64,000 bases of DNA from positions 1-64,000 of the forward strand of contig DASQFN010000106.1 of the NCBI GenBank assembly GCA_035633115.1. The letters are read 5' to 3'. The notes beneath the pieces were generated by a model that saw only the letters and a program-made list of their open reading frames with translations, did no database searches and had not been told where the DNA came from. Position numbers and translations under genes: made by a program. The number at the start of each line of letters is the position of its first letter. Positions within the stretch are counted from its first letter, which is position 1. Positions 21,221 to 29,651 of this stretch are shown here, piece after piece. Source of the stretch: Gemmatimonadaceae bacterium. Its GTDB lineage: Bacteria; Gemmatimonadota; Gemmatimonadetes; Gemmatimonadales; Gemmatimonadaceae.

Positions 21221-21850
21221 TCAGCCGACGAGGACAGCGCGCGCCGGCGCGCCGTCGAGCCCCGCGAGTCGGAGTGGCAGACAGATGAGCTCGTATTCTC
21301 CGGGAGGAGGCTCGCTCAGATCGAGACCCTCGACGATGACGACGCTTTTCTCGAGAAGCGTGAGGTGCGTCCGATGATGCCCCGAGTGGAACTGCTCGAT
21401 CGAGTAATAATCGATACCGACCAGCTCGACTCCGCGTCGCACGAGATACTCGGCACCGTCGGGGGCGAGATACGTGTAATCCTTCACGAACTCCGGCCGC
21501 CGGAGCAGGGAGGAATTCCGCGTCTTCAGAAGAACACGCGTGTGCGAGCCGATCTCCTGCCGCTCGAGGTCCGCGGCACCGATGGACATGAGATCATCGC
21601 CGAATGCGAGCAGAATTGCGCGCCCGATGAGCCGGTCGAGCGGAATTCGATCGACGGTCTGCCCATCGTCGAAGAAATGCTTCGCGGCGTCTACGTGCGT
21701 ACCGGTGTGCGATCCGAGGGCGACGGAGGACACATTTGCCCCGGCGCCCCTGGAGATTGCCTGCTGTGCCTCGATTGTGATCTCCGGATTCCCGGGATAG
21801 ACCACGCCGCCGGCTTGAACGGGCGTCGAAATGTCGTAGATGCGGGTCAT
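21221..21850 (-). CDS. Cyclase-family / kynurenine formamidase-like hydrolase
   Basis: A 209-residue protein of the metal-dependent cyclase family, which includes bacterial arylformamidase KynB. The metal-binding signature HTGTHVDAAKHF (HxGTHxDxPxH-like, with Ala in place of Pro) lies near residue 50, and YPGNPEI near the N-terminus is typical. Formamidase activity on N-formylkynurenine is possible but no other kynurenine gene is near, so the substrate is open. The stop is immediately followed by the start of the HAD gene. Confidence 0.87.
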   Translation of the reverse strand: MTRIYDISTPVQAGGVVYPGNPEITIEAQQAISRGAGANVSSVALGSHTGTHVDAAKHFFDDGQTVDRIPLDRLIGRAILLAFGDDLMSIGAADLERQEIGSHTRVLLKTRNSSLLRRPEFVKDYTYLAPDGAEYLVRRGVELVGIDYYSIEQFHSGHHRTHLTLLEKSVVIVEGLDLSEPPPGEYELICLPLRLAGLDGAPARAVLVG

Positions 21851-21890
21851 GCGGCGATGGACAGAGGCAACCCTCGTTCCATCGCTGATT

Positions 21891-22298
21891 TCAGGACGGG
21901 AGACTGGTTGACTGGCTCACGCTCAGAATGAAGCGCGGTATCTCCGCCCGGAAGTTGTTGCCGTCGGCCGAGAGGAAGTTGTAGTGGCCTTCCATGAATC
22001 CCTCACCCGACTTGAGGATGCAGAAGCTCTGATACTCGTGAATGTTGCCGGGAGCGAGAATCGGCTGCTCGCCCACTACGCCCTCTCCTTTCACCTCGAT
22101 GTCCTCGCCCGCGGCGTCATGGATCAGCCATCGCCGCGACATCAGCTGCACTACCCGCGCGCCGACATTCTCGATCCGCACGAAATACGCGAACACGTAA
22201 TGCTGTTGCGAAGGCTCGGACTGATCGCGCAGGTACATCGGGCGGACCGTGATGCGGATGCCGAAGGTTTCACGGTAGAAGAGCGGTGTAGCTGTCAT
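21891..22298 (-). CDS. apaG: ApaG-domain protein
   Basis: A 135-residue ApaG/DUF525 protein with an immunoglobulin-like beta fold. Recognisable blocks are FAYFVRIENVGARVVQLMSR, RRWLIHDAAGE, VKGEGVVGEQPILAPGN and SGEGFMEGHYNF. ApaG has been linked to cobalt and magnesium resistance in enterobacteria, but its molecular role is unsettled. It is transcribed with the cyclase-family gene 40 bases downstream; upstream lies an unusual foldback repeat. Confidence 0.93.
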   Translation of the reverse strand: MTATPLFYRETFGIRITVRPMYLRDQSEPSQQHYVFAYFVRIENVGARVVQLMSRRWLIHDAAGEDIEVKGEGVVGEQPILAPGNIHEYQSFCILKSGEGFMEGHYNFLSADGNNFRAEIPRFILSVSQSTSLPS

Positions 22299-22344
22299 CG
22301 TACAGACATTATACCAAATGGACAGGCAGATAACCGCAACCGAG

Positions 22345-22494
22345 AACTACACGCGACCCGCTGGACGCTGCCCGCTAAGCGCTGCTCGCTGACTACGGGA
22401 AAGCACAGCCGCACGCCGTGCCGTTCGACCCGAGTGCTGTTCCGTTTCAGCGAGCAGCGGACAGCGATCAGCGATTAGCGGGTAGCGTGTAGTT
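22345..22494. repeat. Long foldback of 7-base units
   Basis: Two 48-base arms, 22345-22392 and 22447-22494, are imperfect inverted copies. Each arm reads as consecutive heptads of pattern NNNCGCT: the left as ACCCGCT GGACGCT GCCCGCT and AAGCGCT GCTCGCT, and the right, reverse-complemented, as ACCCGCT AATCGCT GATCGCT GTCCGCT and GCTCGCT. The CGCT cores are kept while the triplets differ. The 54-base middle contains a further short inverted pair (GGAAAGCAC with GTGCTGTTCC). It fills most of the gap between apaG and the M13 peptidase gene. No protein-coding potential is seen. Confidence 0.7.
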
Positions 22495-22524
22495 TTCAGT
22501 TACTGGTACCTATCCGATCTCATT

Positions 22525-24564
22525 TTACCAGAGGGTAGCCCGCACCGCCTCCGGCCGTACCATCGGATCGCCCGGCTTACAGCCAAATGCCTTCGCGAAT
22601 TCCGGCATGTTCGCGAGCGGCCCGTTCGTGCGCCAGCGCCCCGGCGAATGCGGATCGGTATTGATGCGAACCATCTGGTTCTGGGGTGTGATGTTCTGCC
22701 GCCAGATCTGCGCCCACGCCAGGAAGAAGCGCTGCTCCGGCGTAAACCCGTCGATCAACGGCTTCGGCTTGCCCGCAAGCGCCTTCTGGAGCGCCGCGTA
22801 GGCGACTGACAAACCTCCGATGTCCGCGGCGTTCTCGCCAACGGTCAGCTTTCCGCTCACGTGTATCGTGTCGAGCACAGTGTAAGCGTCGTACTGGTTC
22901 ACAATCAGCGTCGTGCGCGTCTTGAACTTTTCGAGGTCCTCCGCGCTCCACCAGTTCTTGAGATTCCCCTGGGAATCGAACTGCGCGCCCTGGTCATCGA
23001 ACCCATGCCCCATCTCGTGACCGATGACGCTTCCCATCCCGCCATAGTTCACGGCGTCGTCGGCCGTCGCCGAAAAGAACGGCGGCTGGAGAATTCCCGC
23101 GGGGAAGACAATCTCGTTCAGCTGTGGATTGAAGTACGCGTTGACGGTTGGCGGAGTCATCCCCCACTGTGTCCTGTCGAGCGGCTTGCCGATTCTCGCC
23201 AGGTCGCGGCGGTTCTCGTAGACATTTACCGCGACGACATTGTTGAGGAACGGACCAGGCTGGATCTTCAGCGTCGAATACTCACGCCAGGTGTCGGGAT
23301 ACCCGATCTTCTCGGCGAACGCCTCGAGCTTGACGATTGCCTGCTTCCGCGTTGTCTCTCTCATCCATGGAAGCGTGGAGAGCCGCTCGCGGAAAACGGC
23401 TTCGAGATTGTGGACCATCTCGAGCGCGCGAGCCTTGGCCGTTGGCGTGAAGTACTCGGCGACGTACGCCTGACCGAGCGCGTCCTGCAGCCCCGCGTCT
23501 GTCCCGCGCGTGCATCGCTTCACGCGCGGCAACACCTCCTTTGCACCGCTCAGCGTGCGGGAGAAGCTGAACTCCTCGTTCACAAACGCGGAGCTTAGGT
23601 ACGGGGCTGCACCGCGAATCACCTTCCAGCTGAGGTACGCTTTCCAGTCTGCCAGCGGCGCATTACCCATCAGGCTGTCCACCGCTGCCAGGAACTTCGG
23701 GCTCTCGACGTCAACCGCCGGGACGCCCGGGGCGCCGATGTCCGTGAAGTAGCGGGTCCAGCTGAAATTGGGCGTCATCGACGCGAGCTGGGCGGGAGTT
23801 CGGAAGTTGTACGTTGCCACGGGATCGCGCCTCTCAACCCGCGTGAGTGACGCGCGGGCGAGCGCAGTCTCGAACGCAATCACGCGGCCGGCGTCAGCGG
23901 CAGCCTCTGCCGGCGTTTTCCCAGCGAGCTGGAACATCTTGCCCATGTGCTCCAGATAATTCTTGCGGATTGTCGCAGACGCCTGGTCCGTTTTCGTATA
24001 GTAGTCGCGATCCGGAAGTCCGAGGCCGGCCTGACGCGCTCCGCCAATGACTGAAGTGCTGTTCCTGGCGTCCTGAGTAGCGCCGAAGTTGAACACCACG
24101 TTCACTCCTTCGAGGTGGAGCTGTGCTATCTCGCGCTGAACACCTGAGCGATCGGTGATCGCGGCGATTCGGGCGAGGCGCGGCCGCAGGGGCTCAGCAC
24201 CTGCCTGCTCCGCGGCTGTCGAATCCATGCACGACGAGTAGTAGGTGCCCAGCATTCTGTTGGCGGCCGAGCGATTGGCGCTCGCGTCGGCGGCCGCGCG
24301 CTCGAGAATCTTCGTCAGCTCGCTCTGATTCTTTTCCTCGAGCTCGTTGAAGCTTCCCCATCGGGAATACGCCGCGGGAATTGGATTGTTCTTTATCCAT
24401 CCGCCGTTCGCGAACTGGTAGAAGTCGACGCAGGCGTTTGCGGTGCGGTCGAGGTTGACGGGGTCGAGTGGCACCGTCTGCCGATATGTCCCCTGCGCGC
24501 CGGCTGTCGCGGTGACAGTGAATGCGAGAGAGACGAACGCAAGTTGCCTTGCGATGCAGCGCAT
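22525..24564 (-). CDS. M13-family zinc metallopeptidase
   Basis: Secreted neprilysin/PepO-like endopeptidase of 679 residues. A signal peptide covers about residues 1-24, ending at TAGAQG. The zinc motif is HEMGHGFDD, with the third ligand region ENAADIGGLSVAYAAL, and the C-terminal substrate-binding block YDAYTVLD with NTDPHSPGRWRTNGPLANMP follows. The family trims short peptides outside the cytoplasm. GTGGAG lies nine bases before the ATG. The gene follows the SET-domain gene upstream on the same strand after 89 bases. Confidence 0.95.
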   Translation of the reverse strand: MRCIARQLAFVSLAFTVTATAGAQGTYRQTVPLDPVNLDRTANACVDFYQFANGGWIKNNPIPAAYSRWGSFNELEEKNQSELTKILERAAADASANRSAANRMLGTYYSSCMDSTAAEQAGAEPLRPRLARIAAITDRSGVQREIAQLHLEGVNVVFNFGATQDARNSTSVIGGARQAGLGLPDRDYYTKTDQASATIRKNYLEHMGKMFQLAGKTPAEAAADAGRVIAFETALARASLTRVERRDPVATYNFRTPAQLASMTPNFSWTRYFTDIGAPGVPAVDVESPKFLAAVDSLMGNAPLADWKAYLSWKVIRGAAPYLSSAFVNEEFSFSRTLSGAKEVLPRVKRCTRGTDAGLQDALGQAYVAEYFTPTAKARALEMVHNLEAVFRERLSTLPWMRETTRKQAIVKLEAFAEKIGYPDTWREYSTLKIQPGPFLNNVVAVNVYENRRDLARIGKPLDRTQWGMTPPTVNAYFNPQLNEIVFPAGILQPPFFSATADDAVNYGGMGSVIGHEMGHGFDDQGAQFDSQGNLKNWWSAEDLEKFKTRTTLIVNQYDAYTVLDTIHVSGKLTVGENAADIGGLSVAYAALQKALAGKPKPLIDGFTPEQRFFLAWAQIWRQNITPQNQMVRINTDPHSPGRWRTNGPLANMPEFAKAFGCKPGDPMVRPEAVRATLW

Positions 24565-24653
24565 GGCTCTTACTCCACGATGAAGGTCGGCTCGAAACGT
24601 GTGTGTCGGTATAGCCGAAGTTGCAGCTTCGGTTCACGCCAGGTAAGACGAGC

Positions 24654-25151
24654 TCAGCCGCGGGATCGTTTGCGAGTGCGCTTTCGTCGCCTGCGGCGAG
24701 GTTTCATGATCGTCCCGCGACATTTCGGCGATCCGCAATGGCATTCGTAGAATTTTTCATCATCCGCCGAGCCCGTTCGCTCGTACTCATAGTCGTAGGC
24801 GAGCTCCACGCCCGGCTGGATATTCCTCTTCGCGTAAATCCAGATCGTTTCTTTCTCGATCACCGCTTCGCAGTTCGGGTCGCACGAGTGATTGATGTAG
24901 CGCGCGTCGTTGCCCTGGCTGTTGCCGTCGACGACCGTCTTCTTGTCGAGCGTGAAGAGGAAGGTGTGATGCCGCCGCATCGACTCGTCGTCGTACCGGC
25001 GATCAGACTCGGCGTTCGAGATGCGCTCACCCGCGTACTCGATGATTTTCTGACCCGGCCTGATTCGTTTTTTTGCAAAGACGCCGCGCCCCTGGATGCT
25101 GGAGCGGCGGATCTCGTACAAGTCGCTGTTTTTTCGCTGCCTCCCTGCCAT
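24654..25151 (-). CDS. SET-domain protein lysine methyltransferase
   Basis: A 165-residue compact SET-domain protein. It has the start IRRSSIQGRGVFAKKRI, the cofactor/active-site block RYINHSCDPNCEA near residue 87, the catalytic tyrosine in ELAYDYEY near 120, and a post-SET cysteine cluster CHCGSPKCRG that would bind zinc with the Cys of NHSCDPNC. The tail is a run of Arg and Lys (PRRRRRKRTRKRSRG), suggesting nucleic-acid or acidic-protein binding. SET proteins are typical of eukaryotic histone methylation; bacterial copies exist and their targets are mostly unknown. It starts ten bases after the fumarylacetoacetase stop, so it shares that operon. Confidence 0.92.
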   Translation of the reverse strand: MAGRQRKNSDLYEIRRSSIQGRGVFAKKRIRPGQKIIEYAGERISNAESDRRYDDESMRRHHTFLFTLDKKTVVDGNSQGNDARYINHSCDPNCEAVIEKETIWIYAKRNIQPGVELAYDYEYERTGSADDEKFYECHCGSPKCRGTIMKPRRRRRKRTRKRSRG

Positions 25152-25161
25152 GTACGCGCCG

Positions 25162-26493
25162 CTACCGGAGAATTGCAGGGAGAATCACTCCGCGACAATC
25201 ACCAAACCCGATCCCTGGCTGCCCGCTCTTGCCCATTTGTCCCCGCACGATCACTTCGTCACCATCCTCGAGAAATTTTCGCGTCTCTCCCGTCGGAAGC
25301 TCGAGGGGTTCGGCGCCGCGGCGCGTGAGCTCCAGCAGGCAGCCCATTTCCTCCCGTGAGGGTCCAGACACCGTTCCGCTCGCCAGGAGATCCCCCGTTC
25401 GGAGATTGCACCCGTTGCTGGCGTGGTGTGTCAGCATTTGCGCCGGCGTCCAGTACATCCGCGAGAAAGGTGCCCGGCTCAAGAGCATCGGGAGAACGTT
25501 TTCCTCGCGCATCCGGGTGGAGGACAGATAAACCTCGAGCGTCGCGTCGAGACCGCCCTCACGATCGTTTTGTTCTGAAGACAGGTACTCGAGCGGAGCA
25601 GGGTCGCCGTCGGGCCTCGTCAACGCGGCGACGCGGTGCGGCGCGACAGCCTCCGCCGTCACCACCCAGGGTGACACTGTCGTCGCGAAGTTCTTGGCTA
25701 GAAAAGGACCCAGCGGCTGGTACTCCCAGGACTGGATGTCGCGGGCGGACCAGTCGTTCACGAGACAGTAGCCGAAAACGTGGTCCTCCGCATCGCTCAA
25801 GGGAATAGCCTTGCCGAGATCGTTTCCGCGCCCGACGAAGAAGCCCATCTCCGCCTCGTAGTCGAGCATCCGCGAGGGACCAAACACCGGCGCCAAAGCG
25901 TCCGCAGCGAGTGTCTGTCCATGCGGACGGTGCACAGGTGTCCCGCTCACCACGATCGACGAAGCGCGCCCGTGGTAGCCTATCGGCACATACTTGTAAT
26001 TCGGGAGAAGGGGATTGTCGGGACGAAACATTTTCCCGACGTTCGTCGCGTGGTGGATGGACGCATAGAAATCGGTGTAGTCGCCTATGGCGACTGGCAA
26101 GCGGAGCTCGGCGAGATTCATAGGAACAAGGATGCTCTGACTGCTCGCCTCTGCCTTCGCGGCGATATCGGAACCCGCGCGCAGCAGCTCGCTCAACGCC
26201 GATCGCAGCGCCGATCTCTCGGCCTGGTCGAGCACCATCAACGCATTGAGCGAGGAGCTCCGACATGCGACCGTAGCAGGTGAAGTCGGAAGCAAGCCGG
26301 CGGTGACGGCGGCGGTCACATCGAGAATCGAATCGCCGATCGCTACTCCCACCTGCGCGGAGATTTCAACAGCGCCCGAGCGTGTGAAAATCCCGAACGG
26401 CAGGTTCTGAATCGGAAAATCGGTATCGGGTGAGTTGGCGGAATCCAGCCAGCTGCTGAGCTTCGGATCGTGCGTTTCGTTCATTGGATTCAT
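25162..26493 (-). CDS. fahA: Fumarylacetoacetase
   Basis: Last enzyme of the tyrosine/homogentisate pathway, hydrolysing fumarylacetoacetate to fumarate and acetoacetate. The 443-residue length and the two-domain layout fit: an N-terminal domain to about residue 130 (FGIFTRSGAVEI), then the catalytic domain with YTDFYASIHHATNVGKMFRP, YHGRASSIVVSG and FGYCLVNDWSARDIQ. The start ATG overlaps the stop of the preceding gene as ATGA. Other tyrosine-degradation genes are not in the window. Confidence 0.96.
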   Translation of the reverse strand: MNPMNETHDPKLSSWLDSANSPDTDFPIQNLPFGIFTRSGAVEISAQVGVAIGDSILDVTAAVTAGLLPTSPATVACRSSSLNALMVLDQAERSALRSALSELLRAGSDIAAKAEASSQSILVPMNLAELRLPVAIGDYTDFYASIHHATNVGKMFRPDNPLLPNYKYVPIGYHGRASSIVVSGTPVHRPHGQTLAADALAPVFGPSRMLDYEAEMGFFVGRGNDLGKAIPLSDAEDHVFGYCLVNDWSARDIQSWEYQPLGPFLAKNFATTVSPWVVTAEAVAPHRVAALTRPDGDPAPLEYLSSEQNDREGGLDATLEVYLSSTRMREENVLPMLLSRAPFSRMYWTPAQMLTHHASNGCNLRTGDLLASGTVSGPSREEMGCLLELTRRGAEPLELPTGETRKFLEDGDEVIVRGQMGKSGQPGIGFGDCRGVILPAILR

Positions 26494-27392
26494 ATGAGAT
26501 GCAGCGCGCGCGCCTCATCGACGGGCTCGCGAAAGGAACACGACCCGAACGAAAGAGCAAAATGTGATCGCGTCTCTTTCAAATCTGCCTTCGACAGCAC
26601 GTGACCGCGCCAGGCAACGCTGTCGTCGGTCAAATCGAATGCGCCTGGAGATTGCTCCTCCAGCAGCACTCTCGCTTCAGTCTCCGGGAGTCCTTTTCGG
26701 ATGAATGCCGCAGAAAAAAACAGATTCAGATAGCCGTACATCGGCGCACAGGGACTGTCGGGCTCATACGTCAGCGGATAATCGGAGCGGATGAGATGAT
26801 GCAGGCCGGCAGTCGCCTTGAATGGAACACGAGCGCGGTCGCACGCCGCGATGAAGTGAATAACGCGTGCGGAGGTGGGGAAAGCCGCCTCGGTTACGCC
26901 ACCCGTCCGGATCTTTGCCGCTGCGTTCTGAAGCGCAACCTCCCGAATCAACGGATCATGATCGGCATCGGGCTCGATCTCGAAGAACAGTCGAAACGAT
27001 CCCGAAAAATGACGAGCCGCCTGCGCCACGTCGCCCGTTAGTCGCGCGTGCATCTCGACGGAATCGCAGACCGCATGTCCCGCGTTCGATCGTTCAGCAT
27101 GAATGGAATTGAGCTCGAGAATTGATCTGGCGTCGGACGCTGTATCGTCGCCGACGAGAACGCTCAAGCGCCAGGGCGCCGACCCGCTGTGACGAGGCAG
27201 GAAATCGCGTGCAGCATCGGTGAACTCAGCGAGCCGGGATGCCGGCACGACGAGCCTGCCGAGCAGATCGCTATCGGGCCCTGACAGGTACTCGGCGTAA
27301 TTGGCGACAACGGCCGCCATCGGCAGCGACGCGGGAGGAAACAGGCCGGCGTAATCAATGATCTCAGCCAGGAAAGAGCGGATCGAGTTCAT
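26490..27392 (-). CDS. Unknown protein coupled to fumarylacetoacetase
   Basis: A 300-residue protein of no family I can name. It starts MNSIRSFLAEIIDYAGLFPP and has no signal peptide, membrane segment or obvious nucleotide motif. Alternating hydrophobic strands and helices, with blocks such as RVIHFIAACDRARVPFKATA and GLHHLIRSDYPLTY and a glycine-poor core, would be compatible with an alpha/beta barrel, but that is a guess. Its stop overlaps the fumarylacetoacetase start, so the two are translationally coupled and probably act in the same route, perhaps on a related acid or as an accessory. An AGGAGG lies about 20 bases before the ATG, too far to be ideal. Confidence 0.8.
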   Translation of the reverse strand: MNSIRSFLAEIIDYAGLFPPASLPMAAVVANYAEYLSGPDSDLLGRLVVPASRLAEFTDAARDFLPRHSGSAPWRLSVLVGDDTASDARSILELNSIHAERSNAGHAVCDSVEMHARLTGDVAQAARHFSGSFRLFFEIEPDADHDPLIREVALQNAAAKIRTGGVTEAAFPTSARVIHFIAACDRARVPFKATAGLHHLIRSDYPLTYEPDSPCAPMYGYLNLFFSAAFIRKGLPETEARVLLEEQSPGAFDLTDDSVAWRGHVLSKADLKETRSHFALSFGSCSFREPVDEARALHLI

Positions 27393-27518
27393 GCGTCCGC
27401 GAAATCTACTGACCTCCTGCCGCAGGTACGCTCAGTCGCTGAAACGACATGTGAGAGGTGCCGTAGTAAGGAAAGAGGACTTTACCAAACGCTTACCAGC
27501 ATTCCGACATCCAATCCA

Positions 27519-27550
27519 GCCCGCGCGGCAGCACACGCTAGCGCGCGGGC
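27519..27550 (-). terminator. GC-rich hairpin after sodC
   Basis: GCCCGCGC at 27519-27526 pairs with GCGCGGGC at 27543-27550 around a 16-base loop, starting about ten bases past the sodC stop. No clear T-run follows on the minus strand, so it could be a factor-dependent pause or simply a stable stem. Confidence 0.35.
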
Positions 27551-27560
27551 ACGGTAGTAA

Positions 27561-28133
27561 CTAGAGGGTCCGCCTCAGGACTCCACAAGCGACGCGTGCA
27601 CCGCTGTTCCCCGACGGTTGGGTTACCTCGTCGTCCGGGGCAGCGTGAATCACGATGGAGCTTCCATCCGCGTCGAACAGCGACGTGGACCCGTCTGTCA
27701 GCGTTGCCCGGTCTGTCTCGAACCCTGTATCCGCGCGGCCGTCCGCACCAACCGTGAGGTTCGGTGCGTCGCCGGCGTGTGGCCCCGACGGATGCTTCAG
27801 CCCGTGCTGCCGTCCGATGGGATTGTAGTGCGCCCCGGCGCTCGAGAACGCCGTTGCCCCGCCTCCTTCACACTTGGCTACCGCGTGAAAGTGTATTCCA
27901 TGCTCTCCCGGAGTGAGATCGCGCAGCTGCAGTCGCACATGCACCACGTTGTCCGTGCCCTGCCACAGCTCCGCAGTTCCACGCGCTTCTCCCGTTGGGC
28001 TTATGAGAGTCGAAAAGGCAAGGCCTATATGGTCCAGGGGCGAAGGCGCGTGCGCACACCCGGCGACTCCGGCGACGGTCACCAAGGCGGCTAAGGCGGG
28101 GTAGCGGGACACCGACCAGGCGTGACGGGGCAT
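27561..28133 (-). CDS. sodC: Copper/zinc superoxide dismutase
   Basis: Exported lipoprotein enzyme disproportionating superoxide outside the cytoplasm. The signal ends at a lipobox-like VAGVAGC near residue 27. Metal ligands are visible in GIHFHAVAKCEGG, AGAHYNP, GPHAGDAPNL and IVIHAAPDD, and the active-site Arg in NSGARVACGV; the two cysteines that form the disulfide are present. ATG 28133 is used because GGAG lies five to six bases upstream and a signal peptide follows; the frame is open further upstream without coding character. It diverges from the TrpF-like gene. Confidence 0.93.
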   Translation of the reverse strand: MPRHAWSVSRYPALAALVTVAGVAGCAHAPSPLDHIGLAFSTLISPTGEARGTAELWQGTDNVVHVRLQLRDLTPGEHGIHFHAVAKCEGGGATAFSSAGAHYNPIGRQHGLKHPSGPHAGDAPNLTVGADGRADTGFETDRATLTDGSTSLFDADGSSIVIHAAPDDEVTQPSGNSGARVACGVLRRTL

Positions 28134-28249
28134 TTGATCTCCGGGCTGGTGGAGGATTTCGACCTGCACTGAATTCAGCATTCGACAAGCAAGGAACGGG
28201 CTCAGCGCGTCGCTGGCGGATAAGCATTGTTCCCGCCAATTTCGCCTCC

Positions 28250-28900
28250 ATGGCGCTCCGCGTGAAGATCTGTTGCATGGCGAGCATCGAGGAGGCACAC
28301 GCGGCGATACGGCTCGGCGCAACGGCAATCGGGCTCGTTTCCCGAATGCCCAGGGGGCCGGGGCCAATCGAAGAAGCGCTGATCACGCGCATCGTCTCGG
28401 CCGTGTCCCCTGCGATCGAGACATTTCTCCTGACGTGTGAAACGTCAGCAGATGCAATCGCGGCGCAGCAGCGCCGAACCGGCGCGGGCACGCTCCAGCT
28501 CGTGGATGCCGTTGAAGATGGCGCACACCGCGCGCTCCGCGCGGAATTGCCGGACACCAGGATCGTGCAGGTCATCCACGTGACGGGAGAAGACTCAGTG
28601 GATGAAGCGCTGGCCGTCGCGGCGGACGTCGACGCGCTGCTCCTCGACTCGGGAAATCCCAAGCTCGTTGTGAAGGAGCTCGGTGGAACCGGCCGGCGTC
28701 ACGACTGGGCGCTGAGCCGGCGCATTGTTGACGCGTCGCCGGTCCCGGTCTACCTCGCCGGCGGACTGAATGCCGGGAACGTGCGCGAAGCGGTTGAGAC
28801 CGTTGGGCCTTTCGGAGTCGATGTCTGCAGCGGGGTCCGAACCGATGGGAGACTCGATGAGGCCAAGCTCGCTCAGTTCATGAGCGCAGCTCTCGGCTAG
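28250..28900 (+). CDS. trpF: Phosphoribosylanthranilate isomerase-family protein
   Basis: A 216-residue beta/alpha-barrel protein with the TrpF pattern: KICC at residues 6-9 (the usual KICG, keeping the catalytic Cys), the strand LLLDSG carrying the catalytic Asp, and the phosphate-binding blocks VYLAGGLNAGNVREAV and GVDVCSGVR. It is an orphan: no other tryptophan gene is near. The usual FxxxSPRY segment reads GLVSRMPRGPGPI, so the phosphate/substrate loop is altered. It may be the true tryptophan enzyme or a paralogue with another isomerase role. Confidence 0.78.
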   Translation: MALRVKICCMASIEEAHAAIRLGATAIGLVSRMPRGPGPIEEALITRIVSAVSPAIETFLLTCETSADAIAAQQRRTGAGTLQLVDAVEDGAHRALRAELPDTRIVQVIHVTGEDSVDEALAVAADVDALLLDSGNPKLVVKELGGTGRRHDWALSRRIVDASPVPVYLAGGLNAGNVREAVETVGPFGVDVCSGVRTDGRLDEAKLAQFMSAALG

Positions 28901-28981
28901 ACGACACAAAGCTAATCCTAAAAATCACAGATCCGAGACTTGGGATCTCGGATCTGTGACTTCCTAGGTTTCTTGTGTCGT
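28901..28981. repeat. Long foldback between convergent genes
   Basis: A 14-base perfect stem TCACAGATCCGAGA (28925-28938) and its complement (28946-28959) enclose the loop CTTGGGA. An outer pair, ACGACACAA at 28901 and TTGTGTCGT ending at 28981, extends it across a bulged middle. The outer arms touch the stop codons of the TrpF-like and YceI genes, so the element fills the whole convergent gap. It would work as a two-way transcription stop; it has no T-run. Confidence 0.65.
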
Positions 28982-29547
28982 TAGTCGACGATGGCGGTGA
29001 GCTCGACATCGATTGAGATCTTGATCTCATCTCCGACGACGACCCCTCCTGCCTCGAGCACCTGGTTGTAGGTCAGGCCGAAGTCCCGCCGATCGAGCTT
29101 CGTCTGCGCGCTGAAGGCCGTGCGCAGGTTGCCCCACGGGTCGCTGCCCTCGCCTTCCTTCGTCACGTCGAGAACGATCTCGCGCGTTACGTCCCTGATC
29201 GTCAGATCACCGAACAACCGAAACTTCCTGTCGGTATCGCCTTCCACGCGCTTCCCGCTGAAGGTGATCACCGGCCACTTCTCGGCGTCGAAGAAATCAG
29301 CCGAGCGAAGGTGCGCGTCGCGCTGCTCCTGCCGCGTGTCGATGCTGGCTGTCTTGAGCGTGACATCGACTCCTACCGCCCTCGGATCGTCCGGATCGAC
29401 CGTGACCGTACCGGCCACTTCTCCAAAGCGACCCTTTACCGTCGAGATCATCAGATGCCGGACGCCGAACTCGATGTTGCTGTGCGCGGCGTCGATCTGC
29501 CACCTCGTGGCGACTTCGTTGATTGGATGTGCAATCGTGGTTGTCAT
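28981..29547 (-). CDS. YceI-family lipid-binding protein
   Basis: A 188-residue YceI-domain beta-barrel protein; the family binds isoprenoid-like lipids. Conserved blocks are WQIDAAHSNIEFGVRHLMI, TVKGRFGEVAGTV, FFDAEKWPVITFSGKRVEG and GDLTIRDVTREIVLDV. No signal peptide is seen, so this copy looks cytoplasmic. ATG 29547 is chosen because GGAG lies eight bases upstream and the preceding open codons do not resemble the family. It follows a MarR regulator by 104 AT-rich bases, a pairing common for YceI genes, so MarR control is likely. Confidence 0.92.
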   Translation of the reverse strand: MTTTIAHPINEVATRWQIDAAHSNIEFGVRHLMISTVKGRFGEVAGTVTVDPDDPRAVGVDVTLKTASIDTRQEQRDAHLRSADFFDAEKWPVITFSGKRVEGDTDRKFRLFGDLTIRDVTREIVLDVTKEGEGSDPWGNLRTAFSAQTKLDRRDFGLTYNQVLEAGGVVVGDEIKISIDVELTAIVD

Positions 29548-29651
29548 TTGAATTGCTCCGTGCCAATGGTGAATGTTTGAACAACTATTGACCGTTGTAT
29601 TATCTGCTACTGCATAGTGCATATATGAATTATACTGACAAATAAAAACGC

